Source: DSNY01 sp964539745 (GTDB lineage: Bacteria; Pseudomonadota; Gammaproteobacteria; Burkholderiales; Burkholderiaceae_F). Taken from it: a stretch of 12,974 nt of DNA. The stretch covers positions 1 to 12,974 of the forward strand of contig CAZIJU010000102.1 in assembly GCA_964539745.1 (NCBI GenBank), written 5' to 3'. Under the pieces are notes generated by a model. It saw only the letters and a program-made list of their open reading frames with translations. It did not search any database and was not told the DNA's origin. A program made the position numbers and the translations under genes. This document shows positions 7,801 through 12,974 of the stretch, piece by piece (the stretch's first letter is position 1; every line of letters starts with the position of its first letter).

Positions 7801-8360
7801 AGCGTGATTCCCCGTGCCCGCAATGCGCGCGCCAAGGCATGGGTGGCGCGCGAACAATGGGTCTTGACGCTGCCTTCCGAGCACCCCATGGCCGCCGCCG
7901 TTTCGGCAACATCGAGCTCCTCCCAGTAACGCAGCAGAAAAGCCTCGCGTTGACGCGCCGGAAGGCGGGCGATTTCTTCCTCGATGGCGGCGACGATCTG
8001 GCTTCTTTCCACCTTATCGGCGGCGCTTTCCGCCTGTTCAGTGCCGTCCAGCGCCTCCAGGGTCTCCAGCGGGTCGGCGTCCGGCTCGTCGCCGGACCCG
8101 AGCGCCGAAAACAGCGTCACCCAGGTCGAGCGGACCTTCTGGCGGCGGAAGAAGTCGTGGATCGCGTTCTGCAGGATCCGCGTAAACAGCAGCGGCAGTT
8201 CGGGTGCCGGGCGGTCGCCGTAGTTCTCGGCCAGCTTGATCATCGCGTCCTGAACGATGTCGAGGGCGTTCTCCTCATTGCGCACGGCGAACTGCGCCTG
8301 CTTGAACGCGCGCCGCTCGACGCCAGCCAGGAATTCCGAGAGTTCTTCGCGAGTCGCCAT
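7797..8360 (-). CDS. ECF-like RNA polymerase sigma factor
   Basis: A 187-residue sigma-70 family protein with only regions 2 and 4, the ECF layout. Region 2 covers about 22-84 (ALDIVQDAMIKLAENY, then LLFTRILQNAIHDFFRRQKVR, the -10 recognition helix). Region 4 covers about 122-182 (IARLPARQREAFLLRYWEELDVAETAAAMGCSEGSVKTHCSRA), a clear helix-turn-helix for -35 recognition. The linker (88-118) is acidic. The ATG at 8360 gives the N-terminus MATREELSEFLAGVERRAFKQA usual in the Burkholderiales homologue, but no Shine-Dalgarno is visible; TAGGAT on this strand (8424-8419) might be a -10 box. It heads the operon sigma-DUF3619-DUF3106-RDD. The signal it answers and its regulon are unknown to me. Confidence 0.92.
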   Translation of the reverse strand: MATREELSEFLAGVERRAFKQAQFAVRNEENALDIVQDAMIKLAENYGDRPAPELPLLFTRILQNAIHDFFRRQKVRSTWVTLFSALGSGDEPDADPLETLEALDGTEQAESAADKVERSQIVAAIEEEIARLPARQREAFLLRYWEELDVAETAAAMGCSEGSVKTHCSRATHALARALRARGITL

Positions 8361-8583
8361 CGAAATGGGCCGGCGTCGACGCGAAGAAGGCGCTCAGCGT
8401 ACGGCCCGAAACCGGCGCGAATCCTAACAGAGCACCACGGCGGTGCGGCGCCTTGCACCGGCACCAGCCGTGGCGGCTCCGGGTGACCGGCGCATGCGAG
8501 CGGAGGTGGTCGATGGGGGAACGACGCGGCCGCGCTTCGTCCGTCGCGAGGCTTCGCCTGTTGCTCACGGGCGCGCTGCGCCG

Positions 8584-8620
8584 CTGGATCCCGGCCTGCG
8601 CTTCGCGCAACCGGGATGAC
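8584..8620. repeat. REP-like palindromic repeat, copy A
   Basis: Imperfect palindrome starting CTGGATCCCGG and ending CCGGGATGAC. Outer arms ATCCCGG (8588-8594) and CCGGGAT (8611-8617) enclose inner arms TGCGC (8597-8601) and GCGCA (8605-8609) around a TTC loop. The CTGGATCCCGG...CCGGGATGAC form is a familiar dispersed intergenic palindrome in GC-rich proteobacteria. Confidence 0.85.
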
Positions 8621-8662
8621 GCGGCCGTTTCCAATCGCGCCGCGCGCTCTTGGACGTCCGCG
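8584..8662 (+). repeat. 79-bp direct repeat, unit 1
   Basis: This unit starts with palindrome A and continues past it to GGACGTCCGCG. It matches unit 2 (8801-8879) with only two differences in 79 bp, at 8595 and 8641. Weaker similarity in the same 217-bp register continues upstream to about 8531: the sequence GCTTCGCCTGTTGCTCAC at 8551-8568 corresponds to 8768-8785 with one change. Confidence 0.85.
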
Positions 8663-8704
8663 ATGTCGTGGGCTACGCCGCGGGCGCAAGGCGCTGACGC
8701 GCCG

Positions 8705-8742
8705 CTGGATCCCGGTCCGCGCTTCGCGCAAACCGGGATGAC
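8705..8742. repeat. REP-like palindromic repeat, copy B
   Basis: Second copy in the same orientation. Arms ATCCCGGT (8709-8716) and ACCGGGAT (8732-8739) are extended to 8 bp; inner GCGC (8719-8722) and GCGC (8726-8729) flank a TTC loop. The flanks beyond the palindrome are less like copies A and C. Confidence 0.85.
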
Positions 8743-8800
8743 GCATCCGCTTGCCGTTCGCTGCGAAGCTTCGCCTCTTGCTCACCGGCGGATTCGCAGA

Positions 8801-8837
8801 CTGGATCCCGGACTGCGCTTCGCGCAACCGGGATGAC
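8801..8837. repeat. REP-like palindromic repeat, copy C
   Basis: Third copy, same orientation. Arms ATCCCGG (8805-8811) and CCGGGAT (8828-8834), inner arms TGCGC (8814-8818) and GCGCA (8822-8826), TTC loop. Differs from copy A by one base (8812 A against 8595 C). Confidence 0.85.
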
Positions 8838-8879
8838 GCGGCCGTTTCCAATCGCGCTGCGCGCTCTTGGACGTCCGCG
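8801..8879 (+). repeat. 79-bp direct repeat, unit 2
   Basis: Second copy of the direct repeat, displaced by 217 bp from unit 1, with differences at 8812 and 8858. Similarity ends abruptly at 8879, four bases before the candidate -35 box of the ilv promoter. Confidence 0.85.
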
Positions 8880-8883
8880 TCAT

Positions 8884-8912
8884 TTGCGCTCGCTGATGCG
8901 GTGCAGTATCGT
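8884..8912 (+). promoter_or_regulatory. Candidate sigma-70 promoter for ilvIHC
   Basis: TTGCGC (8884-8889) and TATCGT (8907-8912) are separated by 17 bp, matching four of six consensus positions each. It is the most housekeeping-like promoter I can see in the gap and would start a transcript near 8919, giving a leader of about 150 nt before ilvI. No experimental support; sequence match only. Confidence 0.4.
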
Positions 8913-9066
8913 GTTCTCTTCTTGCAAAACGAGAGGCACTTAGCTCGGAGCAGCCGACCCAGTTGCATTCCAGACAGCTAAACGCGCTCGCCGCACCGTC
9001 CGTCACAAGCGGGTAAGGAACGGCATCCGATCAATCTCCAGAAGGACCTTGAGAGGACCCGCAGAT
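8911..9066 (+). promoter_or_regulatory. ilvI 5' leader with potential RNA structure
   Basis: Several pairings are possible. GTGT (8911-8914) plus CTCTT (8916-8920) pair with GAGAG (8931-8935) plus GCAC (8936-8939) across a one-base bulge, although this would need transcription to start upstream of 8911. TTAGCT (8940-8945) pairs perfectly with AGCTAA (8976-8981), enclosing GGAGCA (8947-8952), which can pair in two parts with TGC (8964-8966) and TCC (8969-8971). CCGC (8991-8994) can pair with GCGG (9009-9012). There is no short ORF rich in Ile, Leu or Val, so classical ribosome-mediated attenuation is not supported. I recall a betaproteobacterial structured-RNA family (ilvH motif) reported near acetohydroxyacid synthase genes, but cannot match this leader to it by eye. 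The ilvI ribosome-binding site GAGAGGA is at 9051-9057. Confidence 0.35.
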
Positions 9067-10854
9067 ATGCAGACCCTCAGCGCGGAAAAGACACGAGCGG
9101 GCACCGCACCCGCAGAACCGAAACGGGCGGAACCGAAGTCCGCCGAGCTCACGGGCGCCGAAATCGTCGTACGGTGCCTGCAGGAAGAAGGCGTCGAACA
9201 CGTCTTTGGCTACCCCGGCGGGGCGGTCCTGTACATCTACGACGAGATCTTCAAACAGGACAGTTTCCAGCACATTCTCGTGCGGCACGAGCAGGCGGCC
9301 GTGCACGCAGCCGACGCGTACTCGCGCTCCAGCCGCAAGGTCGGCGTGGCGCTGGTCACCAGCGGCCCGGGCGTGACCAACGCCGTGACGGGCATCGCCA
9401 CCGCGTACATGGACTCGATCCCGCTGGTGATCCTGACCGGACAGGTGCCGACGCACGCGATCGGCCAGGACGCGTTCCAGGAGTGCGACACGGTCGGCAT
9501 CACGCGGCCTTGCGTCAAACACAACATCCTGGTCAAGGACGTGCGCGACCTGGCGCCGGCGATCCGCAAGGCCTTTTACATCGCACAGACCGGCCGCCCC
9601 GGACCGGTACTGGTCGACATACCGAAGGACGTGACGATCGCGCGTTGCGCATTCAGTTACCCGAAAGACCTGTCGATGCGCTCGTACAACCCGGTGGTCA
9701 AGGGGCACCAGGGGCAGATCAAGAAGGCCGTGCAGCTTCTGCTCGCGGCGGAGCGGCCGATGATCTACACGGGCGGCGGCGTGATCCTGTCGGACTCGTC
9801 CGATCTGCTGAACAGGCTCGTCAACCTGCTCGGCTTTCCCTGCACGAACACGCTGATGGGGCTCGGCGGGTTCAAGGCGAGCGATCCGAAATTCGTCGGC
9901 ATGCCGGGGATGCACGGAACCTACGAGGCGAACATGGCGATGCAGCACTGCGACGTGCTGCTCGCGGTGGGCGCGCGCTTCGACGACCGCGTGATCGGCA
10001 ACCCGAAGCACTTCGCTCAGAACCCGCGCAAGATCATCCACGTCGATGTCGATCCGTCGTCGATCTCGAAGCGTGTCAAGGTCGATGTGCCGATCGTCGG
10101 CGACGTGCGCGAGGTGCTAACCGACCTGCTCGCGCTGATCGAAGCGTCGGGCGTCAGACCCAATGCGGAGGCGCTGAAGGCATGGTGGGCGCAGATCGGG
10201 GAGTGGCGCAAGCGCGAGTGCCTGAAGTACGAGCACACCGACCGCGTGATCAAGCCGCAGTACGTCGTCGAAACCCTGTGGAAGGTGACCAAGGGCGACG
10301 CATTCATCACGTCCGACGTCGGCCAGCACCAGATGTGGGCGGCGCAGTATTACAAGTTCGACAAACCTCGCCGCTGGATCAACTCCGGCGGACTCGGCAC
10401 GATGGGCGTCGGCCTGCCGTACGCGATGGGCGTGCAGATGGCCAACCCAGGCGCGCAGGTCGCGGTGATCACCGGCGAGGCGTCGATTCAGATGTGCATC
10501 CAGGAGCTGTCGACCTGCAAGCAGTACGACCTGACGCCGAAGATCGTCAATCTGAACAACCGGTATCTGGGAATGGTGCGGCAGTGGCAGCAGATCGACT
10601 ACGGTAGCCGCTATTCGCACTCGTACATGGACGCGCTGCCCGACTTCGTGAAGCTCGCCGAGGCATACGGCCACGTCGGCATGCGGATCGACAGGCCGGC
10701 CGACGTCGAACCCGCGCTGCGCGAGGCTTTCGGCAAGTACAAGGACCGGCTGGTGTTTCTCGACTTCATCACCGACCAGACCGAAAACGTCTGGCCGATG
10801 GTCAAGGCGGGCAGGGGGCTGACCGAGATGCTGCTCGGGAGCGAAGATCTATGA
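9067..10854 (+). CDS. ilvI: Acetohydroxyacid (acetolactate) synthase, large catalytic subunit
   Basis: This ThDP- and FAD-dependent enzyme condenses two pyruvates to 2-acetolactate (valine, leucine) or pyruvate with 2-oxobutyrate to 2-aceto-2-hydroxybutyrate (isoleucine). At 595 residues it is slightly long, because of an Ala/Pro/Glu/Lys-rich N-terminal extension of about 28 residues before LTGAEIVVRCLQEEGVEHVFGYPGG. The N-terminal ThDP domain has catalytic Glu75 (RHEQAAVHAADAY) and VTSGPGVTN (98-106). The central domain (about 210-360) includes GARFDDRVIGN (302-312). The C-terminal ThDP domain includes SGGLGTMGVGLPYAMG (440-455) and the Mg/ThDP motif region 469-498 ending NLNN. In that motif the usual GDG reads GEA (Gly469, Glu470, Ala471). 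ATG 9067 is chosen because GAGAGGA lies 9 nt upstream. It is the first gene of the ilvIHC operon and its stop overlaps the ilvH start by 4 bp. Confidence 0.95.
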   Translation: MQTLSAEKTRAGTAPAEPKRAEPKSAELTGAEIVVRCLQEEGVEHVFGYPGGAVLYIYDEIFKQDSFQHILVRHEQAAVHAADAYSRSSRKVGVALVTSGPGVTNAVTGIATAYMDSIPLVILTGQVPTHAIGQDAFQECDTVGITRPCVKHNILVKDVRDLAPAIRKAFYIAQTGRPGPVLVDIPKDVTIARCAFSYPKDLSMRSYNPVVKGHQGQIKKAVQLLLAAERPMIYTGGGVILSDSSDLLNRLVNLLGFPCTNTLMGLGGFKASDPKFVGMPGMHGTYEANMAMQHCDVLLAVGARFDDRVIGNPKHFAQNPRKIIHVDVDPSSISKRVKVDVPIVGDVREVLTDLLALIEASGVRPNAEALKAWWAQIGEWRKRECLKYEHTDRVIKPQYVVETLWKVTKGDAFITSDVGQHQMWAAQYYKFDKPRRWINSGGLGTMGVGLPYAMGVQMANPGAQVAVITGEASIQMCIQELSTCKQYDLTPKIVNLNNRYLGMVRQWQQIDYGSRYSHSYMDALPDFVKLAEAYGHVGMRIDRPADVEPALREAFGKYKDRLVFLDFITDQTENVWPMVKAGRGLTEMLLGSEDL

Positions 10855-11342
10855 GGCACATCATCTCGGTGCTGCTGGAAAACGAGCCGGGCGCGCTGTC
10901 GCGCGTGGTCGGGCTGTTTTCCGCGCGCGGCTACAACATCGAGACGCTGACGGTCGCGCCGACCGAGGATCCGTCGCTGTCGCGGATGACGATCGTTTCG
11001 GTCGGCTCCGACGACGTGATCGAGCAGATCACGAAGCACCTGAACCGCCTGATCGAGGTCGTCAAGGTGGTCGATCTGACCGAGGCCGAATACACCGAAC
11101 GCGAGCTGATGCTGATCAAGGTGCGCGCGGTCGGCAAGGAGCGCGAGGAGATGAAGCGGATGGCCGACATCTTCCGCGGCCGCATCATCGACGTCACGGA
11201 CCGCACGTACACGATCGAGCTCACCGGCAATACGAGCAAGCTCGACGCGTTCATCCGTGCCGTCGACCGCGCGGCGATCCTCGAGACGGTCCGAACCGGC
11301 AGCTCGGGCATCGGTCGCGGCGAGCGCATCCTGCGAGTGTGA
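10851..11342 (+). CDS. ilvH: Acetohydroxyacid synthase, small regulatory subunit
   Basis: This cytoplasmic subunit activates IlvI and confers feedback inhibition by valine. It has 163 residues, the same length as E. coli IlvH. The N-terminal ACT domain (about 1-76) contains ENEPGALSRVVGLFSARGYN; Gly14 and Asn29, positions known from E. coli to be needed for valine binding and sensitivity, are both kept, so the enzyme should be valine-sensitive (inference). The C-terminal domain (about 80-163) contains ELMLIKVRA, IFRGRIIDV and ends GSSGIGRGERILRV, typical of the family. ATG 10851 overlaps the ilvI stop (ATGA), and GGGAG (10837-10841) lies 9 nt upstream, allowing coupled and independent initiation. 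Confidence 0.96.
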   Translation: MRHIISVLLENEPGALSRVVGLFSARGYNIETLTVAPTEDPSLSRMTIVSVGSDDVIEQITKHLNRLIEVVKVVDLTEAEYTERELMLIKVRAVGKEREEMKRMADIFRGRIIDVTDRTYTIELTGNTSKLDAFIRAVDRAAILETVRTGSSGIGRGERILRV

Positions 11343-11434
11343 GGCGCTGTCGCGCCTCGCCCTCGCAGGGCGCTCATTGAGTAACGAGGGGGCTCGGCTG
11401 GCCCCCTCGTGCTCCCCCAGCCAAGTCCGGGGGA
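11341..11434 (+). promoter_or_regulatory. Four consecutive stem-loops in the ilvH-ilvC gap
   Basis: The 117-bp gap is almost filled with inverted repeats. SL1: GAGGCGC (11341-11347) with GCGCCTC (11352-11358), loop TGTC, beginning inside the ilvH stop codon. SL2: GCCCT (11359-11363) with AGGGC (11367-11371), loop CGC. SL3: ACGAGGGGGC (11384-11393) with GCCCCCTCGT (11401-11410), ten perfect pairs, loop TCGGCTG. SL4: TCCCCC (11413-11418) with GGGGGA (11429-11434). No U-tract follows SL3 or SL4, so they are not canonical intrinsic terminators. They may stabilise or process the mRNA or reduce readthrough into ilvC. Confidence 0.7.
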
Positions 11435-11459
11435 CGAAGCTGAATCACATGGAGGAACA

Positions 11460-12476
11460 ATGAAGGTCTATTACGACAAGGACGCCGATCTTTCGCTGGT
11501 CAAGGGCAAGAAGGTCGCAATCGTCGGATACGGTTCGCAGGGCCACGCGCACGCGCTGAACCTCAGGGATTCGGGCGTCAGCGTCACGGTCGCATTGCGC
11601 CGTGGCGGTGTCTCGTGGAACAAGGCCGTCAACGCCGGACTGACGGTCAAGGAAGTCGCCGATGCGGTCAAGGACGCAGACATCGTGATGATCCTGCTGC
11701 CCGACGAGAACCACCCGCAGGTCTATAACGACTCGATCGCCCCCAACATGAAAAAGGGCGCGGCGCTCGCGTTCGCGCACGGTTTCAACATCCACTACGG
11801 GCAGATCCAGCCGCGCGCGGACCTCGACGTCATCATGGTCGCGCCGAAAGCGCCGGGCCACACGGTCCGTTCCACGTACCAGCAGGGCGGCGGCGTGCCG
11901 ATGCTGATCGCCGTGCACAAGGACGCATCCGGCATGGCGCGCGATCTGGCGCTGTCGTACGCGTGCGCGATCGGCGGGGGCAAGGCGGGCGTCATCGAAA
12001 CGAACTTCCGCGAGGAAACCGAAACCGATCTGTTCGGCGAGCAGACGGTGCTGTGCGGCGGCTGCGTCGAGCTGGTCAAGGCCGGTTTCGAGACGCTGGT
12101 CGAAGCGGGCTACGCGCCGGAGATGGCCTACTTCGAGTGCCTGCACGAGTTGAAGCTGATCGTCGACCTGATCTACGAGGGCGGCCTCGGTTACATGCGC
12201 TTCTCCGTCTCCGACACCGCCGAATACGGCGATTACACCCGCGGCCCGCGCATCGTGAACCAGCAGACCCGCGCCGAAATGAAGAAGATCCTCGCCGAGA
12301 TCCAGTCCGGCCAGTTCGCCAAGGAATGGATCGAAGAGAACCAGACCGGCCGCAAGAAGTTCCTCGCCCTTCGCGAGGCCGGCAAGAATCATCAGATCGA
12401 GGAGGTCGGCCGCAAGCTGCGCGGCATGATGACGTTCCTCAAGAAACGCAAGGAAGCGGGCGTACCGCAGGAGTAA
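11460..12476 (+). CDS. ilvC: Ketol-acid reductoisomerase (class I)
   Basis: This NADPH- and Mg-dependent cytoplasmic enzyme isomerises and reduces acetolactate or acetohydroxybutyrate to the dihydroxy acid, the second shared step of branched-chain amino acid synthesis. At 338 residues it has the standard length of the short class I form. The Rossmann motif GYGSQG is at 23-28, and the cofactor-specificity loop ALRRGGVSW (46-53 region) has Arg47, Arg48 and Ser52, fitting NADPH. Active-site residues are all present: His107, Lys130, metal ligands Asp190 and Glu194, then Glu226, Glu230 and Ser251. The C-terminal tail (after about 285) is Lys-rich and diverges from the enterobacterial long form. 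The ATG at 11460 has GGAGG (11451-11455) 4 nt upstream, somewhat close. It follows ilvH after a structured 117-bp gap. Confidence 0.97.
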   Translation: MKVYYDKDADLSLVKGKKVAIVGYGSQGHAHALNLRDSGVSVTVALRRGGVSWNKAVNAGLTVKEVADAVKDADIVMILLPDENHPQVYNDSIAPNMKKGAALAFAHGFNIHYGQIQPRADLDVIMVAPKAPGHTVRSTYQQGGGVPMLIAVHKDASGMARDLALSYACAIGGGKAGVIETNFREETETDLFGEQTVLCGGCVELVKAGFETLVEAGYAPEMAYFECLHELKLIVDLIYEGGLGYMRFSVSDTAEYGDYTRGPRIVNQQTRAEMKKILAEIQSGQFAKEWIEENQTGRKKFLALREAGKNHQIEEVGRKLRGMMTFLKKRKEAGVPQE

Positions 12477-12479
12477 CCA

Positions 12480-12570
12480 CTGTGAAAAGATCCGGGGACA
12501 CTCCGGTCTGGCTTGACGGAACCAATCGTTCGAACCGAACGGCAGGCGTGTCCCCAGGATCTTTTCACAG
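12480..12570. repeat. 91-bp inverted-repeat element between ilvC and cimA
   Basis: Left arm CTGTGAAAAGATCC (12480-12493) continuing GGGGACAC (12494-12501) pairs with GTGTCCCC (12548-12555) and GGATCTTTTCACAG (12557-12570): 22 base pairs broken only by one extra A at 12556. The 46-bp centre contains its own hairpin, CGTTCG (12527-12532) with CGAACG (12536-12541). The form suggests a small non-autonomous repeat such as a REP/MITE-type palindrome; no target-site duplication is obvious. It begins 4 bp after the ilvC stop and ends 32 bp before cimA, so an ilvC-cimA transcript would fold it into a long hairpin. Confidence 0.8.
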
Positions 12571-12602
12571 CTTCTGAGAGAGCAGTCCCCAAGGAGCCAG
12601 CC

Positions 12603-12974
12603 ATGAAAATCGATGTATTCGACACAACGCTTCGAGACGGCACACAAGGTGAGGCCGTCTCGTTCACGGTTGCCGACAAGCTTGCAGTCGCTCAGAAACT
12701 CGACGAGATCGGCATCGACTACATTGAGGGCGGCTGGCCCGGCTCCAATCCCAAGGACAAGGAGTTCTTCGCTCGCGCGCGCGATCTTCGCTTGAAGCAC
12801 GCCAGGCTCACGGCCTTCGGCTCCACTCGCTTCGCCCGCAACCCCGTCGACCGCGATCCGAACGTCCGCCAGCTTGTCGAAGCCGGCACCCCGGTCGTCT
12901 CCATCTTCGGCAAGACCTGGGACCTCCATGTCCACCGTGCCCTCGGCATTACCGAAGAAGAAAATCTGAAGCTC
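12603..12974 (+). CDS. cimA: (R)-citramalate synthase, CimA (3' truncated)
   Basis: Only the first 124 residues are in the window, out of about 520-540 in the family. CimA condenses pyruvate with acetyl-CoA to (R)-citramalate, which LeuCD and LeuB convert to 2-oxobutyrate for isoleucine. The N-terminus MKIDVFDTTLRDGTQGEAV holds the DRE-TIM metallolyase signature: Asp7, Arg11 and Asp12 for metal and acid-base chemistry. SFTVADKL, DYIEGGWPGSNPKD (40-53) and FGSTR followed by VSIFGKTWDLHV are features I recognise from CimA rather than from 2-isopropylmalate or homocitrate synthases. The start ATG 12603 has AAGGAG (12591-12596) 6 nt upstream. It lies 126 bp after ilvC with the inverted-repeat element between; cotranscription is likely but not shown. 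Distinction from LeuA is confident from the WPGSNPKD segment. Confidence 0.9.
   Translation, partial: MKIDVFDTTLRDGTQGEAVSFTVADKLAVAQKLDEIGIDYIEGGWPGSNPKDKEFFARARDLRLKHARLTAFGSTRFARNPVDRDPNVRQLVEAGTPVVSIFGKTWDLHVHRALGITEEENLKL

Larger units (their letters stand above)
8361..9066. other. Gene-free intergenic region between sigma factor gene and ilvI
   Basis: About 700 bp between divergent operons. Positions 8361-8516 hold only small hairpins (GCACC 8431-8435 with GGTGC 8441-8445; AGCCG 8466-8470 with CGGCT 8474-8478). Positions 8517-8879 are a repeat cluster. Positions 8880-9066 hold a candidate promoter and the ilvI leader. Open frames here translate into Arg/Ala/Ser-rich text that follows the repeats, and I do not consider them genes. 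Confidence 0.8.

Noticed and set aside
8584..8837. CRISPR array
   Set aside because: Only three palindromic units at uneven distances (about 121 and 96 bp), with flanks that are themselves repeated; no cas genes.
8453..8981. Open reading frames on both strands across the repeat cluster (Arg/Ser/Ala-rich products)
   Set aside because: Their translations repeat with the DNA repeats, lack ribosome-binding sites and resemble no family; GC-rich DNA keeps many frames open by chance.
8963..9016. TTG-initiated 17-codon ORF ending TAA in the ilvI leader, as an attenuator peptide
   Set aside because: It has only two Leu and one Val codon and no Ile, and the nearest GGAG is 12 nt upstream; not a convincing leader peptide.
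11384..11410. Intrinsic terminator after ilvH
   Set aside because: The stem is strong but is followed by GCTCCCCC rather than a T-run, and ilvC follows in the same direction.

Overview
The window is high-GC chromosomal DNA from a proteobacterium, most likely a betaproteobacterium of the order Burkholderiales. The best evidence is the gene order on the right. A reverse-strand cluster (ECF-like sigma factor, DUF3619 protein, DUF3106 protein, RDD membrane protein) sits head-to-head with ilvI-ilvH-ilvC, an arrangement I know from that order. The FFLEE-motif protein and the wording of IlvI point the same way. Genus cannot be fixed from this sequence.

Layout. Positions 1-3436 (+) hold the end of a peptide-type ABC importer operon: a 5'-truncated DppB-like permease, a DppC-like permease and a double-headed ATPase, each joined to the next by a 4-bp ATGA overlap. 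Positions 3405-5524 (-) hold a two-gene redox operon: a Tat-signal small subunit followed by a GMC flavoprotein dehydrogenase. The flavoprotein gene overlaps the ATPase gene tail-to-tail by 32 bp. Positions 5594-6277 (+) encode an FFLEE-motif protein of unknown role. Positions 6285-8360 (-) hold the sigma factor/DUF3619/DUF3106/RDD cluster. The gap 8361-9066 contains no gene. It holds three copies of a palindromic repeat, two of them inside a 79-bp near-identical direct repeat, then a candidate promoter and a long, foldable leader for ilvI. Positions 9067-12476 (+) are ilvI, ilvH and ilvC. cimA starts at 12603 and runs off the right edge.

How the genes work together. IlvI/IlvH (acetohydroxyacid synthase) and IlvC (ketol-acid reductoisomerase) carry out the first two shared steps of valine/leucine and isoleucine synthesis. 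CimA makes citramalate from pyruvate and acetyl-CoA, a route to 2-oxobutyrate that bypasses threonine. The order ilvIHC-cimA therefore places the 2-oxobutyrate supply next to the enzymes that use it. IlvH keeps Gly14 and Asn29, so valine feedback is expected.

Most of the window is ordinary chromosome. The less ordinary parts are non-coding: the repeat cluster before ilvI, the chain of stem-loops between ilvH and ilvC, and a 91-bp inverted-repeat element between ilvC and cimA. Two protein-level oddities are a GEA variant of the ThDP/Mg motif in IlvI and a three-cysteine cluster in the GMC dehydrogenase. I do not see a convincing wholly new system. The best candidates are the regulatory RNA structures of the ilv operon and the uncharacterised sigma-factor cluster.
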